A stretch of DNA of 64,000 bases from assembly GCF_014633365.1 (NCBI RefSeq), contig NC_068352.1:2038393-2102392 (forward strand), given 5' to 3'. A model generated the notes under the pieces. It searched no databases. It had not been told where the DNA came from and was given only the letters and a program-made list of their open reading frames with translations. A program made the translations under genes and the position numbers. The stretch comes from Diospyros lotus (lineage: Eukaryota; Streptophyta; Magnoliopsida; Ericales; Ebenaceae). Shown one piece after another: positions 1 to 10,160 of this stretch. Each line of letters opens with the position of its first letter. The stretch's first letter is position 1.

Positions 1-299
1 GTGCCAATGTAGTACATAACATGATGTGGAGCCTACAATTAAAATGGGTTGATTGATGGGGCCACAATCAAAGCTTGAGCTAGTAGTGCCGGACTGAGAA
101 CTTTACTCCAGTAGAGTCAACTATAATAATTAAATAAAATAAAGTAATAACTAAAGAATTTTCTCTACTTTATAGGACATTTTAAATGTATAATAATTAT
201 ATTATTACAACTATCCATTGCGAGTTTTTATATTTTAAAAGCTTTATATAATTGCTTCATTACCAATTATTACTTTTTTTTTTTACTTTTTAGTGAATT
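1..299. other. AT-rich intergenic DNA
   Basis: No coding potential, terminal repeats or recognisable element is visible in this stretch. It is AT-rich with short T runs. Confidence 0.5.
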
Positions 300-1850
300 A
301 ATCAAAATTTTTATTTTTTAGTGAAGTCAAAATATAATTAACCTTAATTTTTTATATATATTACATTGTCTCTAAAAATTAAAACCTTTCTCCTAAATGA
401 TAGTTCGTAAACAAAGTAGTAGTGGTTGACATGTCCCGCTCATAGTTACACAAAACACGACATGTTTTGATTCATAGTATGTATTTTAGTACGAGGTACG
501 CTACCTATTTAAACATGCATTTGTGGGGGATAGGATTAATTGGTAAGTCAACTTGATTCGTGGTTCACTTTAAATAATGAATTGGTACACTTATTTAACT
601 TTAAAAAAAAAATTGTTATACTCCTAAGATATTGTAATGAAAATAAGGTTTAATTTAACATAAAATTATAATAATAAGACCAGAAATAGAAAAGAATAAA
701 AAAAACTAAATACTAACGTAACAAATTTAAAATTAACAATTATCTTCGAAGTTTAATGATAAGGTGAACTTCCTTCCTCAATTTGTAATTTTAATCTTTT
801 GAATTTGAACTATCAAGTCATTTTAAAATTTTATTTTTTAGTGAAGTCAAAATATAATTGTTGTGTCATAGGTAAAAACCCATTAAAGGGTCAAGTAAAG
901 CCAAAAGTCCAAAATGTCTTTTTGGGTTAAAAGGCATAAATTTCCCATATGCGGGGGTCCCACACAAAACGTGCAAACATGATAAGTCCGATATTTAAAA
1001 ATTCTTTTGAATATTCCAAGAAGAGGTTAGATAATTATCTGTAGCGAATTCTAAATTCTAAAATGGTTATGAAATATTTGGATAAGCATTATCCCTAAAA
1101 AATTATATCTCTAAAAAGGATAAGATAAATATTATCTATCAAGATAAGCGTTATCTGCAATTCTGTTACATTTTAAATTACTCCGTATTTGTTTATAAAT
1201 AGGTAGGTATGCATTCCTAGAGAGAAAAAAAAAAGTTTTTGATACTGTTTCAATACCGTTTCTTTTATTATATTCAATATCTAACTGAAACGTCAGAGTA
1301 TTTGCACGGGGACCTCCCTGTGCCTTTTGACTGTTTTCTTATTTTTGCAGGCACAAATAGTTTGAAGACGACGTTTCCATTTTATAAATTTATTGTTGTA
1401 TCCATGTCACAATAATAATAAACCTTAATTTTTTTATATACATTACATTGGCCTCCAAAAATTAGTACCCCTCTTCTATTTGTGAAATGATAGTTTGTAA
1501 ACAAAGTAGTAGTGGTTGACATGTCCCACTCATAATTACACAAAATGTGACATGTTTTGATTCATGACATGTATTTTAGTTCGAGGTACCTTACCTATTT
1601 AGGTATACATTTATGGGGGATAGGATTAGTTGGTAAGTCAATTTGATTAGCGGTTCACTTTAAATAATGAATTGGTACACTCGTTCAAATTTAAAAGAAA
1701 TAAATTGTTATATTCATAAGATATTACAAACTTAACAAAAAATAAGATTAACTTCTTTAAAGTTTAATGATAAGATGAACTTCTTTCCTCGATTTATAAT
1801 TTTAAACTTTTGAATTTGAACTATCAAGTAATTTTAAAATTTTATATTTG
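300..1850. repeat. Diverged tandem duplication of about 0.5 kb
   Basis: Two direct copies of one sequence lie head to tail: about 300-825 and about 826-1850, the second interrupted by the solo LTR at 859-1411. Matching landmarks are the GTAGTAGTGGTTGACATGTC block near 415 and 1505, the GGGGGATAGGATTA block near 525 and 1615, and the TTTGAATTTGAACTATCAAG block near 798 and 1810. By eye the copies are roughly 85% identical, with small indels. No ORF is conserved between them, so the nature of the unit is unknown. Confidence 0.8.
859..1411. mobile_element. Solo LTR, 553 bp
   Basis: The segment begins TGTTGTGTCA and ends ATGTCACA, the TG..CA ends of an LTR. It is flanked by an exact 5-bp target duplication, ATAAT, at 854-858 and 1412-1416. 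A TATA-like TTTATAAATAG lies near 1193. It interrupts the second unit of the tandem duplication, and the flanks rejoin cleanly to match unit one. No internal retrotransposon coding sequence is present, so this is a recombined solo LTR. The superfamily cannot be told from the LTR alone. Confidence 0.85.
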
Positions 1851-2189
1851 AGATCATCACTTTTATATTTGCAAAGGGTGCCACAAATTGCTTAACTGTG
1901 ATCCCACTGTCCACTGGGTGTCAATAACTATCATTCAAACATATCAACATTGATACGGACACAACTAGAAAAACAAACAATCAATCACAACAAGTGTTGG
2001 GTTATATATCTCTCGGTATAGGTTAACTTGTTAGATCACGATAAATTAAAATTTGTACCAGTAAATTATGAGTTCGATTTCTTATTTTGTGCAATGAGAC
2101 AAAATCTCCACTTATGATTTAATTTTCTTACAAAATCAAGGGCACAAACAACAAGAACTATGCAAAGGCGGTCATCCCAAATATCGGGT
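1851..2189. other. Intergenic; possible SINE relic
   Basis: No ORF is recognised. A stretch around 1985-2150 has a weak tRNA-promoter-like B-box (GAGTTCGATT near 2070) and could be a decayed SINE, but no A-tail or target duplication is evident. Confidence 0.3.
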
Positions 2190-2365
2190 TATATCTAAAT
2201 TTGTATTACATTAAAATAAAACATTGTTTTACTTAGATAATATTTATTAATCAAGATATAAACTAAAAAAAGATAAGATACGAAAGATATTATAAATTTT
2301 TGTCCTTTTTAATGTATTTATTAAAATTATCTTACGACTCTTGAAAAGATGTCACGTGATTTCTT
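2190..2365 (-). repeat. Diverged repeat shared with 54885-55015
   Basis: Read on the minus strand, this stretch matches 54885-55015. Shared blocks in order are a CACGTGA start, an AGAGTCGT block, a TTTAATAAATA block and a TATATCTTGATTAA block. The two copies are dispersed and inverted relative to each other, which suggests an old MITE or LTR fragment. Ends could not be fixed. Confidence 0.5.
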
Positions 2366-2944
2366 TTATGATATTTTTTATATATATTTATCTCTCATTC
2401 CCATAAACATGTCTTAGAGCTTACTAATAAGAAAAATGACGTATATATTTTTCGGTACATTTCGAAAAATTTGACAAATAGTTTGATAAAAATTTTAAAA
2501 TAATTTTTAATTTTATTTTGATCATTTTATATGTTATTTAGCAAAGTGTTTTAATCCTAATACAACTTTATTTTACACATTTTAATAAACACCCCTTATT
2601 AAGATTGATAGATCAATTTATTTACCAAAAGGTCCAGCAGGAAGGGATTAAAAAGAGGAACACTGGCCTGGACTAAATCCAATTGCTCAAAATTTTCAAT
2701 CAAGAAAGGAACAAATTTGACTTTCATGAAGCTCTTATGTTCGTTTTTTTTTTTTTTTTCTGTTAAATAGATGGATTCTGATCATAACTTTTGTTCTTTC
2801 TTGATTCTCACAACGCAGCCACTCAGTTCATAACTTGGATGACAGATTGGGAGGCTTTACCAGCAATCTCCCGGTGACATGTCCGTAGATATTCCCCTGC
2901 CTGATCCTCTGACACGGCCAGGGCAACAACACAAGCATGATCAG
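2366..2944. other. AT-rich intergenic DNA
   Basis: There is a poly-T run near 2745 but no ORF or bounded element. The right part (about 2800-2940) is less AT-rich but matches nothing I recognise. Confidence 0.4.
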
Positions 2945-3790
2945 GGTAAATGCTAGGGAGCCCGATAAGTTTATCAACATACTTACCGAAAAGGGATAAA
3001 AAGACTATTTTACTCCCACACCCTTACTCTTCCCCTCCCATGGATTCTCCCTCCCCCGCTCAGCGCCTCCCTTGCCTATCATGGCCGCCGCTTGCCTCTC
3101 CCTTGTGCCTCGCTGCAGTCGCTCGGCCTGGTCTCCGTCGTCTCGTCTCCGCCGTCTTGCCGCCATCGTCTCGCCTCACCGACAATCAACGAGGTGAGGT
3201 GAGGCCGGGCGATGGAGGCGAGGTTCGGTGGAGAGGCGAGCGACGACCATGCAGGCAAGAGAGGCGTAGAGTTAGAGAGGGGCAGTGGCCCGCTTTACAA
3301 ATTTGCAAAGCGGGTGGGTCTCATAGAGTGACTCGCATGACCAGAGCCCACTCGAAAGTCGTGAACATCATCGTCATGAAACATACCATAATTCGAATCC
3401 ATGAAATCAATGACGACAACCATTCGCCGCCGTCACCGGCATACACTTCAGCCTCCGACCATCGTTTTTTCGCTTCTTCCTTCACCAAAACTTTCGAGTT
3501 TCCACCAAAATTCGTACCGGAGCTAGCGTCGAAGTAGCTTCCGAATCTCCTATTCCTCGTAAAAACACCGACTCCGCTGCTCTCCTCCATACGTTAGGAA
3601 CTCAGCTGTAAGAATATACAGAGAGAGAGAGAGTGAGAGTGAGAGAGGAATAAAGCTTTGGGAAGACGGTACGAGTTGCTTACTAATTTATTCACATATT
3701 TTATGTTTAAATATTAAAATATTAAATTTGTTTTAAAAATATTTTTTAATTTTTAATTTCAATAGCGTCATTAGTCCTAGCATTAGTGTA
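2945..3790. mobile_element. Candidate gene-capturing element (Pack-MULE-like)
   Basis: A GC-rich island in AT-rich DNA combines a CT-rich half (about 3000-3180), a GA-rich half (about 3190-3285) and a captured exon on the minus strand (3321-3590). The two halves partly fold back: CCATCG..CGCCTCACC near 3165 pairs with GGTGAGG..GGGCGATGG near 3195. A perfect 8-bp stem, CCCGCTTT/AAAGCGGG (3289-3296/3307-3314), lies just before the point where the exon breaks off. Possible terminal motifs are ATGCTAGG near 2949 and its inverse CCTAGCAT near 3775. No target duplication was found, so both the boundaries and the MULE assignment are inference. Confidence 0.4.
3321..3590 (-). pseudogene. Truncated first exon resembling 1-acyl-glycerol-3-phosphate acyltransferase (LPAAT, class B)
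   Basis: The reading frame starts at an ATG at 3590 and runs 89 codons. Its N-terminus contains an RNRR motif, a variable acidic/basic linker, and a hydrophobic segment with ISWIRIMVCFMTMM followed by WALVM. This matches my recollection of the ER-type plant LPAATs (Limnanthes/coconut class), where the RNRR start is followed by a first membrane helix. The family normally continues directly into an LLPWP..RIR block and then the catalytic HX4D motif. Here the frame leaves the family pattern after WALVM, hits a stop, and abuts a GC-rich foldback, so no catalytic domain remains. A CT-rich leader with a possible splice acceptor (TTCTTACAG) lies upstream near 3605-3645. I infer a captured or orphaned exon. 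An unrelated membrane protein is possible, because recognition rests on about 45 residues. Confidence 0.5.
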
Positions 3791-3909
3791 ACCAAATTCA
3801 AGATACCCTATAGGTAGCGACTCATTAGAGTGGACCTCTCATCATTTGGTTTTACCAGCAGTATTTCACGTATGTGACTCGGTCAAAGAGCAAGGTGGCA
3901 CATTAGATT

Positions 3910-4153
3910 TTTTTTTGAATTTCGTGCCATCATTTGCGTCGCTCGCCGAACCTGTCCCTGAATTATCACGAGAAAAATAAATAGTGAGATATATTCAAGT
4001 GGACAGAATTGGAGACTGCGTTCACTAACACTTACCAATGCCACCCCCAGAAAGAATTACTTCTTTTGAAATTGATCACACACTGACAGTCTTCAGCATG
4101 ACTGCTCTTTGCAACCCTTTCATTTACCACTTGGTTGAGCCCTGGGGGCAAAA
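3910..4153 (-). mobile_element. SINE-like retroposon, copy 1
   Basis: A 244-bp segment is flanked by a 14-bp near-perfect direct repeat, TGGCACATTAGATT (3896-3909) and TGGCATATTAGATT (4154-4167). The low-coordinate end carries a T-run, which is the A-tail when read on the minus strand. The body aligns along its whole length with 9902-10150: a TTGCGT..TCG block, then ATTATC.GA, CTGCGT.CA, ATGACT.C and finally GGGGCAA. Long target repeats plus a tail are the hallmarks of L1-mobilised SINEs. Confidence 0.75.
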
Positions 4154-4167
4154 TGGCATATTAGATT

Positions 4168-4884
4168 GTTACAGTACAAAGTGGTACATTAGATTCATCA
4201 TGTAGTATGGGCGCAACTTTGTTATCTTTTTTGGGATGACTATTCTTGCGCAACACTCGTCACATGTATCCTTAATTTTGATAAAAAAAAAAAAAATCAC
4301 ATATAATTTTATTTTATTATATAAGATAAAAAATTGAACCCACAACTTACTAATACAAATTCTTTTTTTTGTCTCAGCTCTATTCAAAGGATGGCTCTGA
4401 TCCATTGTTGGCCATTGCCTACACATTGTTTGGCGTGACTTGTTTTTTTCTTAAGTATGTTTCTCTATCAAGTTTGATTTTTTTTTCAAATTTCAAGAAT
4501 TTAGATTCAAAATTAATTCAATTACAAAGTAAAATTCAGTCAACTTTAACACATTTTTGGTAGAGTTTTGGTTAGATTCTAAAATCAACACAATCATATC
4601 AATTTTTATGAAAAATAGCAGAGTAGGAGCAAAATAGAGTAGTACAAAATTATATAAACTAAGTTTCAAATCAAGTACATAAAGTTGGCATTTAAACTTA
4701 AACTCAACCAAACCCGTTTGAGAGCCATTTTTTTCTAAGGAAAAACTATTTTTTCCACCCAATTTTTCACTTGCGTAGTGTTTCACAGTCATTTTTTTTT
4801 CTAGACAACTCATTTTCTCATTTATGATCATGTGATTAGATTTTTCTTCAAATCATGGAAATCAAATTCTTTGGGGGGAGGAGC
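4168..4884. other. AT-rich intergenic DNA
   Basis: Short A/T runs and short meaningless ORFs are all I see. The segment near 4224-4375 has a GAACCCACAACTT motif like the inverse of a SINE B-box region, but the copy is too decayed to bound. Confidence 0.35.
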
Positions 4885-5290
4885 TGAGATTTTCTTGACA
4901 ATTGAAGTAGCCAACTTACCAAGCGAGAGAATAAGAGAAGTAGCCAGCGAGAGATTGAGGGGAGAATCGATGGCCGGCGAGGGTGAGTGACTACCGAGGG
5001 CGAGAGGGTCGCAATTGGTGAGGCAGTGAGAGGAGGCTGAGGCCGTGTCAACGTCAGTGAGCGACGGAGCCAGGCAGAGATAAGAGCGACTGAGCGAAGC
5101 GAGCGAGTAGCAATCGAGGAGGATGAGCGAGGCAGCGATGATCCGAGTCGTCCGATGGAGGCAAAGAGGCTGGAGGGGGAGAAAGGCAAGGGGGTGGGCG
5201 ATGACAACGAGCGAAGCAAGAAAGAGAGAAAGGCAGGGGATGGGGGCAGCTGGGGAATAAGGGAGAAGCGCAAGGGAACGAGGGAGGGTT
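4885..5290. repeat. GA-rich, GC-elevated island
   Basis: About 400 bp are strongly purine-biased on the plus strand (GAGG, GCGAG and GGCGA repeats). Open frames on the minus strand are long only because of the compositional bias; they are Ser/Pro/Arg-rich and lack any domain. The composition mirrors the CT-rich cargo of the MULE-like elements at 7343-7840 and 61236-61773, in the opposite orientation. It may be cargo of an element whose right end is CAATCAAATGCACTC near 5740, but no terminal repeats were proven. Confidence 0.4.
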
Positions 5291-5750
5291 TACAAAATAA
5301 TACATTTTTTATTTTTAATAATTGATAAATATAAATGTATAAAAGTAAAAAATTACGTATAAATTAATAAGTTTGGAAAACAAAAAAAAAATTAATTTTG
5401 TGGTTTCATTTCTTTGGAGAAATGATTTAATTAACTTGAAATATGTTATTATTTTAATTTTTCTGTACAGGATTGAATGTTTTTTAATACATTTTCATTA
5501 TTGAATTCCATGAAAAATGACGTATTTTTCATGAAAAATAATGCCTATTAAACACGAAATGCTAGAAAAATGATCAAATTCTATAAAAAAATATTACCAA
5601 TCAAACATAAAAAATGAAAAATAACATCATTTTTAGGTAAAAAATTATACCAATCAAATAAGTTAAACTTTCAATTTTCAAAAAATTATTTTCTCTGCAA
5701 TTCAATTCTCATTTTCTTTCCTCCTAAATTCTACCCTTACAATCAAATGC
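5291..5750. other. AT-rich DNA ending in a MITE-like terminus
   Basis: This stretch contains ATGAAAAAT repeats like those in the adjacent MITEs. Its right end, CAATCAAATGCACTC, resembles the termini of the neighbouring MITE family. The element it terminates could not be bounded on the left. Confidence 0.35.
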
Positions 5751-5758
5751 ACTCTAAG

Positions 5759-5976
5759 GTGTGTTTAATTGAATTATCTAGAATTTAATTCTAGGTAATA
5801 TTGCCTAGAAAACAAAACCATCTCACCCCCTTGGAAAATGAATTCCATGGAAAGAGACTTTAAATGGTTGTACCATACATATTTTTCCATAGAAAAATTA
5901 AGAGTATTTGATTGTTTTCCATAGAAAATATGTAATTATTACATATTTTTCATGAAAAATGTATACAATCAAACAC
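5759..5976. mobile_element. hAT-type MITE (family A), 218 bp
   Basis: Ends GTGTGTTTAATTG and CAATCAAACAC are inverted. The element is flanked by an exact 8-bp duplication, ACTCTAAG, at 5751-5758 and 5977-5984. Inside are the family landmarks AATTCTAGGTAATATT and TTCCATAGAAAA, shared with 6211-6410, 27883-28073 and 28076-28300. It has no coding capacity. An 8-bp target site points to the hAT superfamily. Confidence 0.8.
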
Positions 5977-5984
5977 ACTCTAAG

Positions 5985-6205
5985 GGTGTGTTTGATAGCA
6001 TTTAGGTGGAAAAAAAAATATTTTTCAATTTACATGGAAAACAAAAACCATCTTCCCCTAAATGGAATTTTCTTGGAAAATAGTTAAAAATATACTTTAA
6101 TGATTGTACCATGAAATTGAATTCCATAGAAAATATAGTGTATCAAATACCAAAGATGAAATTCAATTTCTTATATGAGACATTTTCCATGCTATCAAAC
6201 ACACC
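5985..6205. mobile_element. MITE (family B), 221 bp
   Basis: Terminal inverted repeats GGTGTGTTTGATAGCAT and ATGCTATCAAACACACC are perfect over 17 bp. The interior matches 52651-52883 (blocks TAGCATTTAG, ACAAAAACCA, AATTGTACCATGAAA and CAAAGATGAAATT). It abuts the family A element at 5759-5976 on its left and another at 6211 on its right. Confidence 0.8.
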
Positions 6206-6210
6206 TTAAG

Positions 6211-6410
6211 AGTGCGTTTGATTGCACACATTTTTCATAGAAAATGTATAATTATTATAATATTTTTTATGGAAGTAATCAAACACTCTTAATTTTTTTA
6301 TAAAAAAATGTGTATGGTACAAGTATTTAAAGTTTTTTTTTTCATAGAATTTATTTTAAGGGGGTGGGATGGTTTTTATTTTCTAGGCAATATTACCTAA
6401 AATTAAAACA
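6211..6410. mobile_element. MITE (family A), truncated copy
   Basis: This copy starts AGTGCGTTTGATTGCA and carries the family A interior in reverse orientation relative to 5759-5976 (GGTACAAG, GGGGTGGGATGG, GGCAATATTACCTA). It ends at about AAATTAAAACATC without the expected terminal repeat, so its right end is deleted or degraded. Confidence 0.65.
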
Positions 6411-7333
6411 TCAACTATTTAAACCAAATCGATCAACTCAATTACATTGGTTGAATTTAGTTTTTAAGTGTAAATCAAGTCTATAAAGGTAGAACTAAAG
6501 CATCAACTAGCTAAAGCAAATCCATCGACTTAATTACATTGGTTGAATTTGATCTTTTAGTTTATCCGAACGATAAATACTCCCATCTATTACAATACGT
6601 CAGAGATGGCTAGAATGTGCTCAAGATTGAAATAGTTCATTAGATATAAAATTTAAGAACAGAACATGATCTATTAGGGATGAAATACGGTCAGGATTTT
6701 CTACTCGTAAGGTTGAGACGAAGATCGCCCTGATACCTGATGCCGTACACTTTGCTGTTCCTGGGGCTGAGAAAGCTACAAGGAAAAAGGATTCTCTGAA
6801 ACAGTAATCATCTCTGGTTCGCAACGGTTTTGGAAAATACGTACGGCACCAGACAGACTCAATGAAAACGAGGCGTTTGGTTGCCGAGAAAGAGAGAAGG
6901 AAACCACCGGCGAAAAGTGAAAACCTCACATTTGTCGGCATTTAACTCGAAAAAAACAAGAAAGAGAAAAAGAGAGAGAGAGAATCTTACAATACGTATG
7001 TTGTGTTATGGCGCAAACGCAGACGATCCAAAACTAGGAATCGGAGAGGTACTTAATTGATACTTCGACTTGTCTCAACTTTCTCAGCAACCAAACAGAA
7101 GCGACCGGAGCGGAAGGAATTCACTGTCGATTTTGGATGAATTCGCGCAATGAACTGCCAGTCTTGTAGGTATAGTCGAAAGTTATATGACGGAATTACG
7201 AAAATATTATTCCTTCTACAGGAGACAGGTTGCTCACCAGTGGCTTGAAACAGTTGGACGGTTGGTTCCATGGAAAAGTGAGGGAAAATGAGAGAGAAAG
7301 TGCGAGAAAATTGAGAGGTCAAAAACAGTGTCA
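6411..7333. other. Unassigned DNA with exon- or leader-like patches
   Basis: Around 6640-7330 the composition is less AT-rich than the surroundings. There is a GA-rich run at 6955-6985. Two patches are inverted to each other: GCGTTTGGTTGCCGAGAAAG near 6870 and CTTTCTCAGCAACCAAACAG near 7078. Minus-strand frames (6621-6941 and 7053-7334) show no domain. It could be the remains of a gene's 5' region or transposon cargo. Confidence 0.3.
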
Positions 7334-7342
7334 TTGCAGAAT

Positions 7343-7840
7343 GGAAAATGCTATTTGTACCTACGCATTCTTACAAAATGCTTTACGGTGATATATCGCG
7401 ATATATTGATACTAAAATATCGTGATATATCATGATATTTCTTCACTCTCTCCTCTCTCTCTCTCTTCCCCCTTCCCACGCAGTTGCAACTGACCACTTG
7501 TTGCTTTTTCTTCACCTTAGTCGCATCGCCTCCTCTTGCTGTCGCTCGCCTTTACAACCTCTACCGCCTTGTCCCGTCACCTCTATCACCTCGCCCCGTC
7601 ACCTCGTCGCTGCAATCTCTACCGCCTTGTCTCGTCACCTCTATTGCCTCACCCCGTCACCTCGCCTCTCTCGCCTCCTCTCGCCTTGCCATTAGGGCCA
7701 ATAGTGTGTGAGGAAGAGCGAGAGAAAAATGGTATTGCAAGGACAAAATAAAATCATTTGAGTTATTTATTGGCAAAATGGATATTTTATTGCCCTGTAA
7801 ATAATTCTGTAATCCACCTTCTGTATAAATAGCATGACTC
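7343..7840. mobile_element. Non-autonomous MULE-like element, 498 bp
   Basis: It is flanked by an exact 9-bp target duplication, TTGCAGAAT (7334-7342 and 7841-7849). The ends share ATGCTATTTRTAC in inverted orientation. The same terminal motif occurs in the element at 19194-20005, and both also contain a TATATCGCGATATAT block. The interior is a CT-rich, GC-rich stretch at 7440-7690 with a 58-bp unit repeated twice (7559-7616 and 7617-7674, starting CTCTACCGCC), followed by a short GA-rich stretch. Apparent ORFs arise from the composition. A 9-bp duplication is diagnostic of the Mutator superfamily. Confidence 0.85.
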
Positions 7841-7849
7841 TTGCAGAAT

Positions 7850-8727
7850 AAAGATTAAGAGGGCATAAAGAAAAGGACAAGATCAATGGATATGAGAGAT
7901 GGGATCATAGATAAGGAATTCTCACATCGATCCAATGGGAAAAATGTTTAGATTTTTGAGATTTATAATTTTTATGAATATTTTTAAAAATATTTAATTC
8001 TCAGAATTTATATAATTCTATTTTGGATTAGTTTTAAATATTCTTAGAAATAATAGATATTCTCTTATAAGAATTTTACATTCTTATGTTTGGTTTAAAT
8101 ATAACATTCTTAAGAATCTACGTTATTTTTCAAAAATATCTTTATTTGATTTGTTATTTAAAAATAATAATAAAAATTAGTATATAAAATATTGAGCTAT
8201 GGGGGTCATAAGAGAGTAAAGGGTCTGGGATTATAAAAGGATAAAGGATATGACGAAAATAATCGTGAAAGGGTTATAGGATTATAAGAGAGTAAGGAGT
8301 GTTTTAGTCTTTTTATTTGTTAACAACTTTTTCTAATCCATGAGAATCCAAGATTCCTATCTCCCCTAGAAATCTTTTTGTAAAAAAATTAATTAAAAAT
8401 AAATTCTAAAAATACCATTTTCTCATAATTCCTTTTTAAAAAAGTTATACCAAACATAAGAATATAGATTTCTAATCTAACGTTTTCAAGAATCTAAAAA
8501 CTTCTCATGTGCCAAACGCCCAAGGTGTAAGAGTATTCAAATTTCACTTTGGATCGGATTGAAAAGTGCGAATCTCAATTCAGTTGTAAATTTTAATTAG
8601 TTTTGGATTCAATTTGGTTGAAGATCCACTTAACATTGAAAATCAATTAATATATATTACATACATATTTATACATTTTGATTTAGTGTGGATCCTAGTC
8701 AGTCCGGTCTTCAATTCAAGAATTTTA
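7850..8727. other. AT-rich DNA with decayed MITE-like arms
   Basis: TCTTATGTTTGGTTTAAATATAA near 8085 is inverted near 8447 (TTATACCAAACATAAG), and a CCAAACGCC terminus lies near 8513. This looks like an old foldback MITE spanning about 7945-8520, but no target duplication was found. A diverged GTATTCAAATTTCACTTTGG segment from 8530 resembles other MITE-like segments near 34740. Confidence 0.4.
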
Positions 8728-9224
8728 GATTGCGTTCTTTTTGCTTTTCAATTTTTAGTTTTGAGTTTTGAATTCATTTTCAATTTTTTGTTTTGGTAGT
8801 CTATTTTTAAAAATTAAAAACACATTTTCTTTGTCATTTTGAAAAACTATTTCTCAAAAGAGAAAATTAGAAAGCGCGTTTTCTTTAAATTTTGAAAATA
8901 ATTTTTTAATGATATTTTATTCAACAAATTTGATTATTCAGTAAATTAGACATATTTAATGTTAATATATTATTAAAAAATATATATACATTTTAAAGTT
9001 AATGAATTTTGTAATATTTTTTTTCATTATAATAATAAAATATGAATAAATAAATAAATAAATTTTGAATTTAGAGTTTGTTTTAGATGAAAACACTCAA
9101 AATAACTTTTTGTTGTTTTGAGTTTTCTTTATATTTTTTTTATTTTTAAAACCAGCAAAGAGAACGCGATTTTATTATTTTAAAAAATTAAAAATAACTT
9201 AAAAATAGTAAAGAGAACACAATC
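8728..9224 (+). mobile_element. MITE (family D), 497 bp, forward copy
   Basis: Inverted ends GATTGCGTTC and GAACACAATC are flanked by TTA and TAG. The whole body is the reverse complement of 12688-13206, including the ATAAATAAATAAATAAATTTT block and the AAAACACTCAAAATAA block. The TIR pattern and 3-bp target suggest a PIF/Harbinger-type MITE, but the superfamily is an inference. Confidence 0.75.
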
Positions 9225-9889
9225 TAGAAATCTCGATAAGCCATTTTAGTCCACTCTGGACCAAATGAACGCCCTTACATAAAATTCCCTTAATTATGAT
9301 ATTAATAAATAAATAGAATCATATTAATAACCAATTATTAAAATTATCACCTTTTTAAGTTTTAAGTAATTATTCTAACGGTCCAATTCATCAACAATAT
9401 TATCTTTTCTTTCACTATTAAAGTTGAGTACAAACATATAAATATATATTATTGTCACTCAAACATAATAATAAATTTATTTATTAAAAAAGTCATCATC
9501 AACAAGTCTCTTGGGATTTATAAGAAAGCAAATAATTAAAGAGCACATAATTAAAGTGTCACAAGTTTTATTTGTTAAATAAAACTTTTAACAAATAAGT
9601 TTTATTTTTTTACAAGATTTTCAAAGAGATTTTCGCCTCTTGAAGTTATCTGTTTGTATGTCTTTATCGAGAAGCCCGTGAGAGAAGTCTCCTGGAGACT
9701 TGCGAGTCTCTTGAGGATTCCTCCCGCTTTTCTACGCAGGTCCCAATCTAGGAGAGGTTCCTAAAACGCCTACATGTCTCCCAAGGCTTCATTCATCTCT
9801 CTTATGTGAGACTCGATCCGAGATGCCTTTTTGTCAAGGAAGTCTACTGAAACCTCTGTCGGCTATTTCCTTTGGGCTTTCGTTCCTTT
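9225..9889. other. Intergenic DNA, GC-elevated in the right half
   Basis: Between 9620 and 9880 there is a less AT-rich patch with several GAGACTTGCGAGTCTC-like inverted motifs, but no ORF, terminal repeat or known family is visible. Confidence 0.3.
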
Positions 9890-9901
9890 TTTCCTAATCT
9901 T

Positions 9902-10150
9902 GATTTTTTTTCTTAAATTACACACTATCACTTGCGTTTCCGTCGATCTCGTCCCAAAATTATCGTGAAAGAGATAAATCAGGGATGTATTTAGGTGACC
10001 AGGGTTTAAAGCTGCGTCCATTGACACTTATCAATAATCACTCTTAGAAAGATACAGATTTGTCTCCCTCAAGAATGAATCCTACATTGATAGTCTCTGA
10101 CATGACTTTACAATCCCGACTTTGCCACTCAACTGTGTCCCTAGGGGCAA
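9902..10150 (-). mobile_element. SINE-like retroposon, copy 2
   Basis: This is the second copy of the element at 3910-4153. It is flanked by TCCTAATCTT (9892-9901) and TCCTAATATT (10151-10160), with a T-run at the low-coordinate end representing the A-tail of a minus-strand insertion. On the minus strand it begins TTGCCCCTAGGGACACAG, where a tRNA-like head would be expected. A partial third copy may lie near 12314-12424. Confidence 0.7.
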
Positions 10151-10160
10151 TCCTAATATT

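Noticed and set aside
2950..3537. 195-codon plus-strand ORF
   Set aside because: It overlaps the LPAAT-like minus-strand exon and a CT-rich tract. It is Ser/Pro/Arg-rich with no domain, and its length is due to composition.
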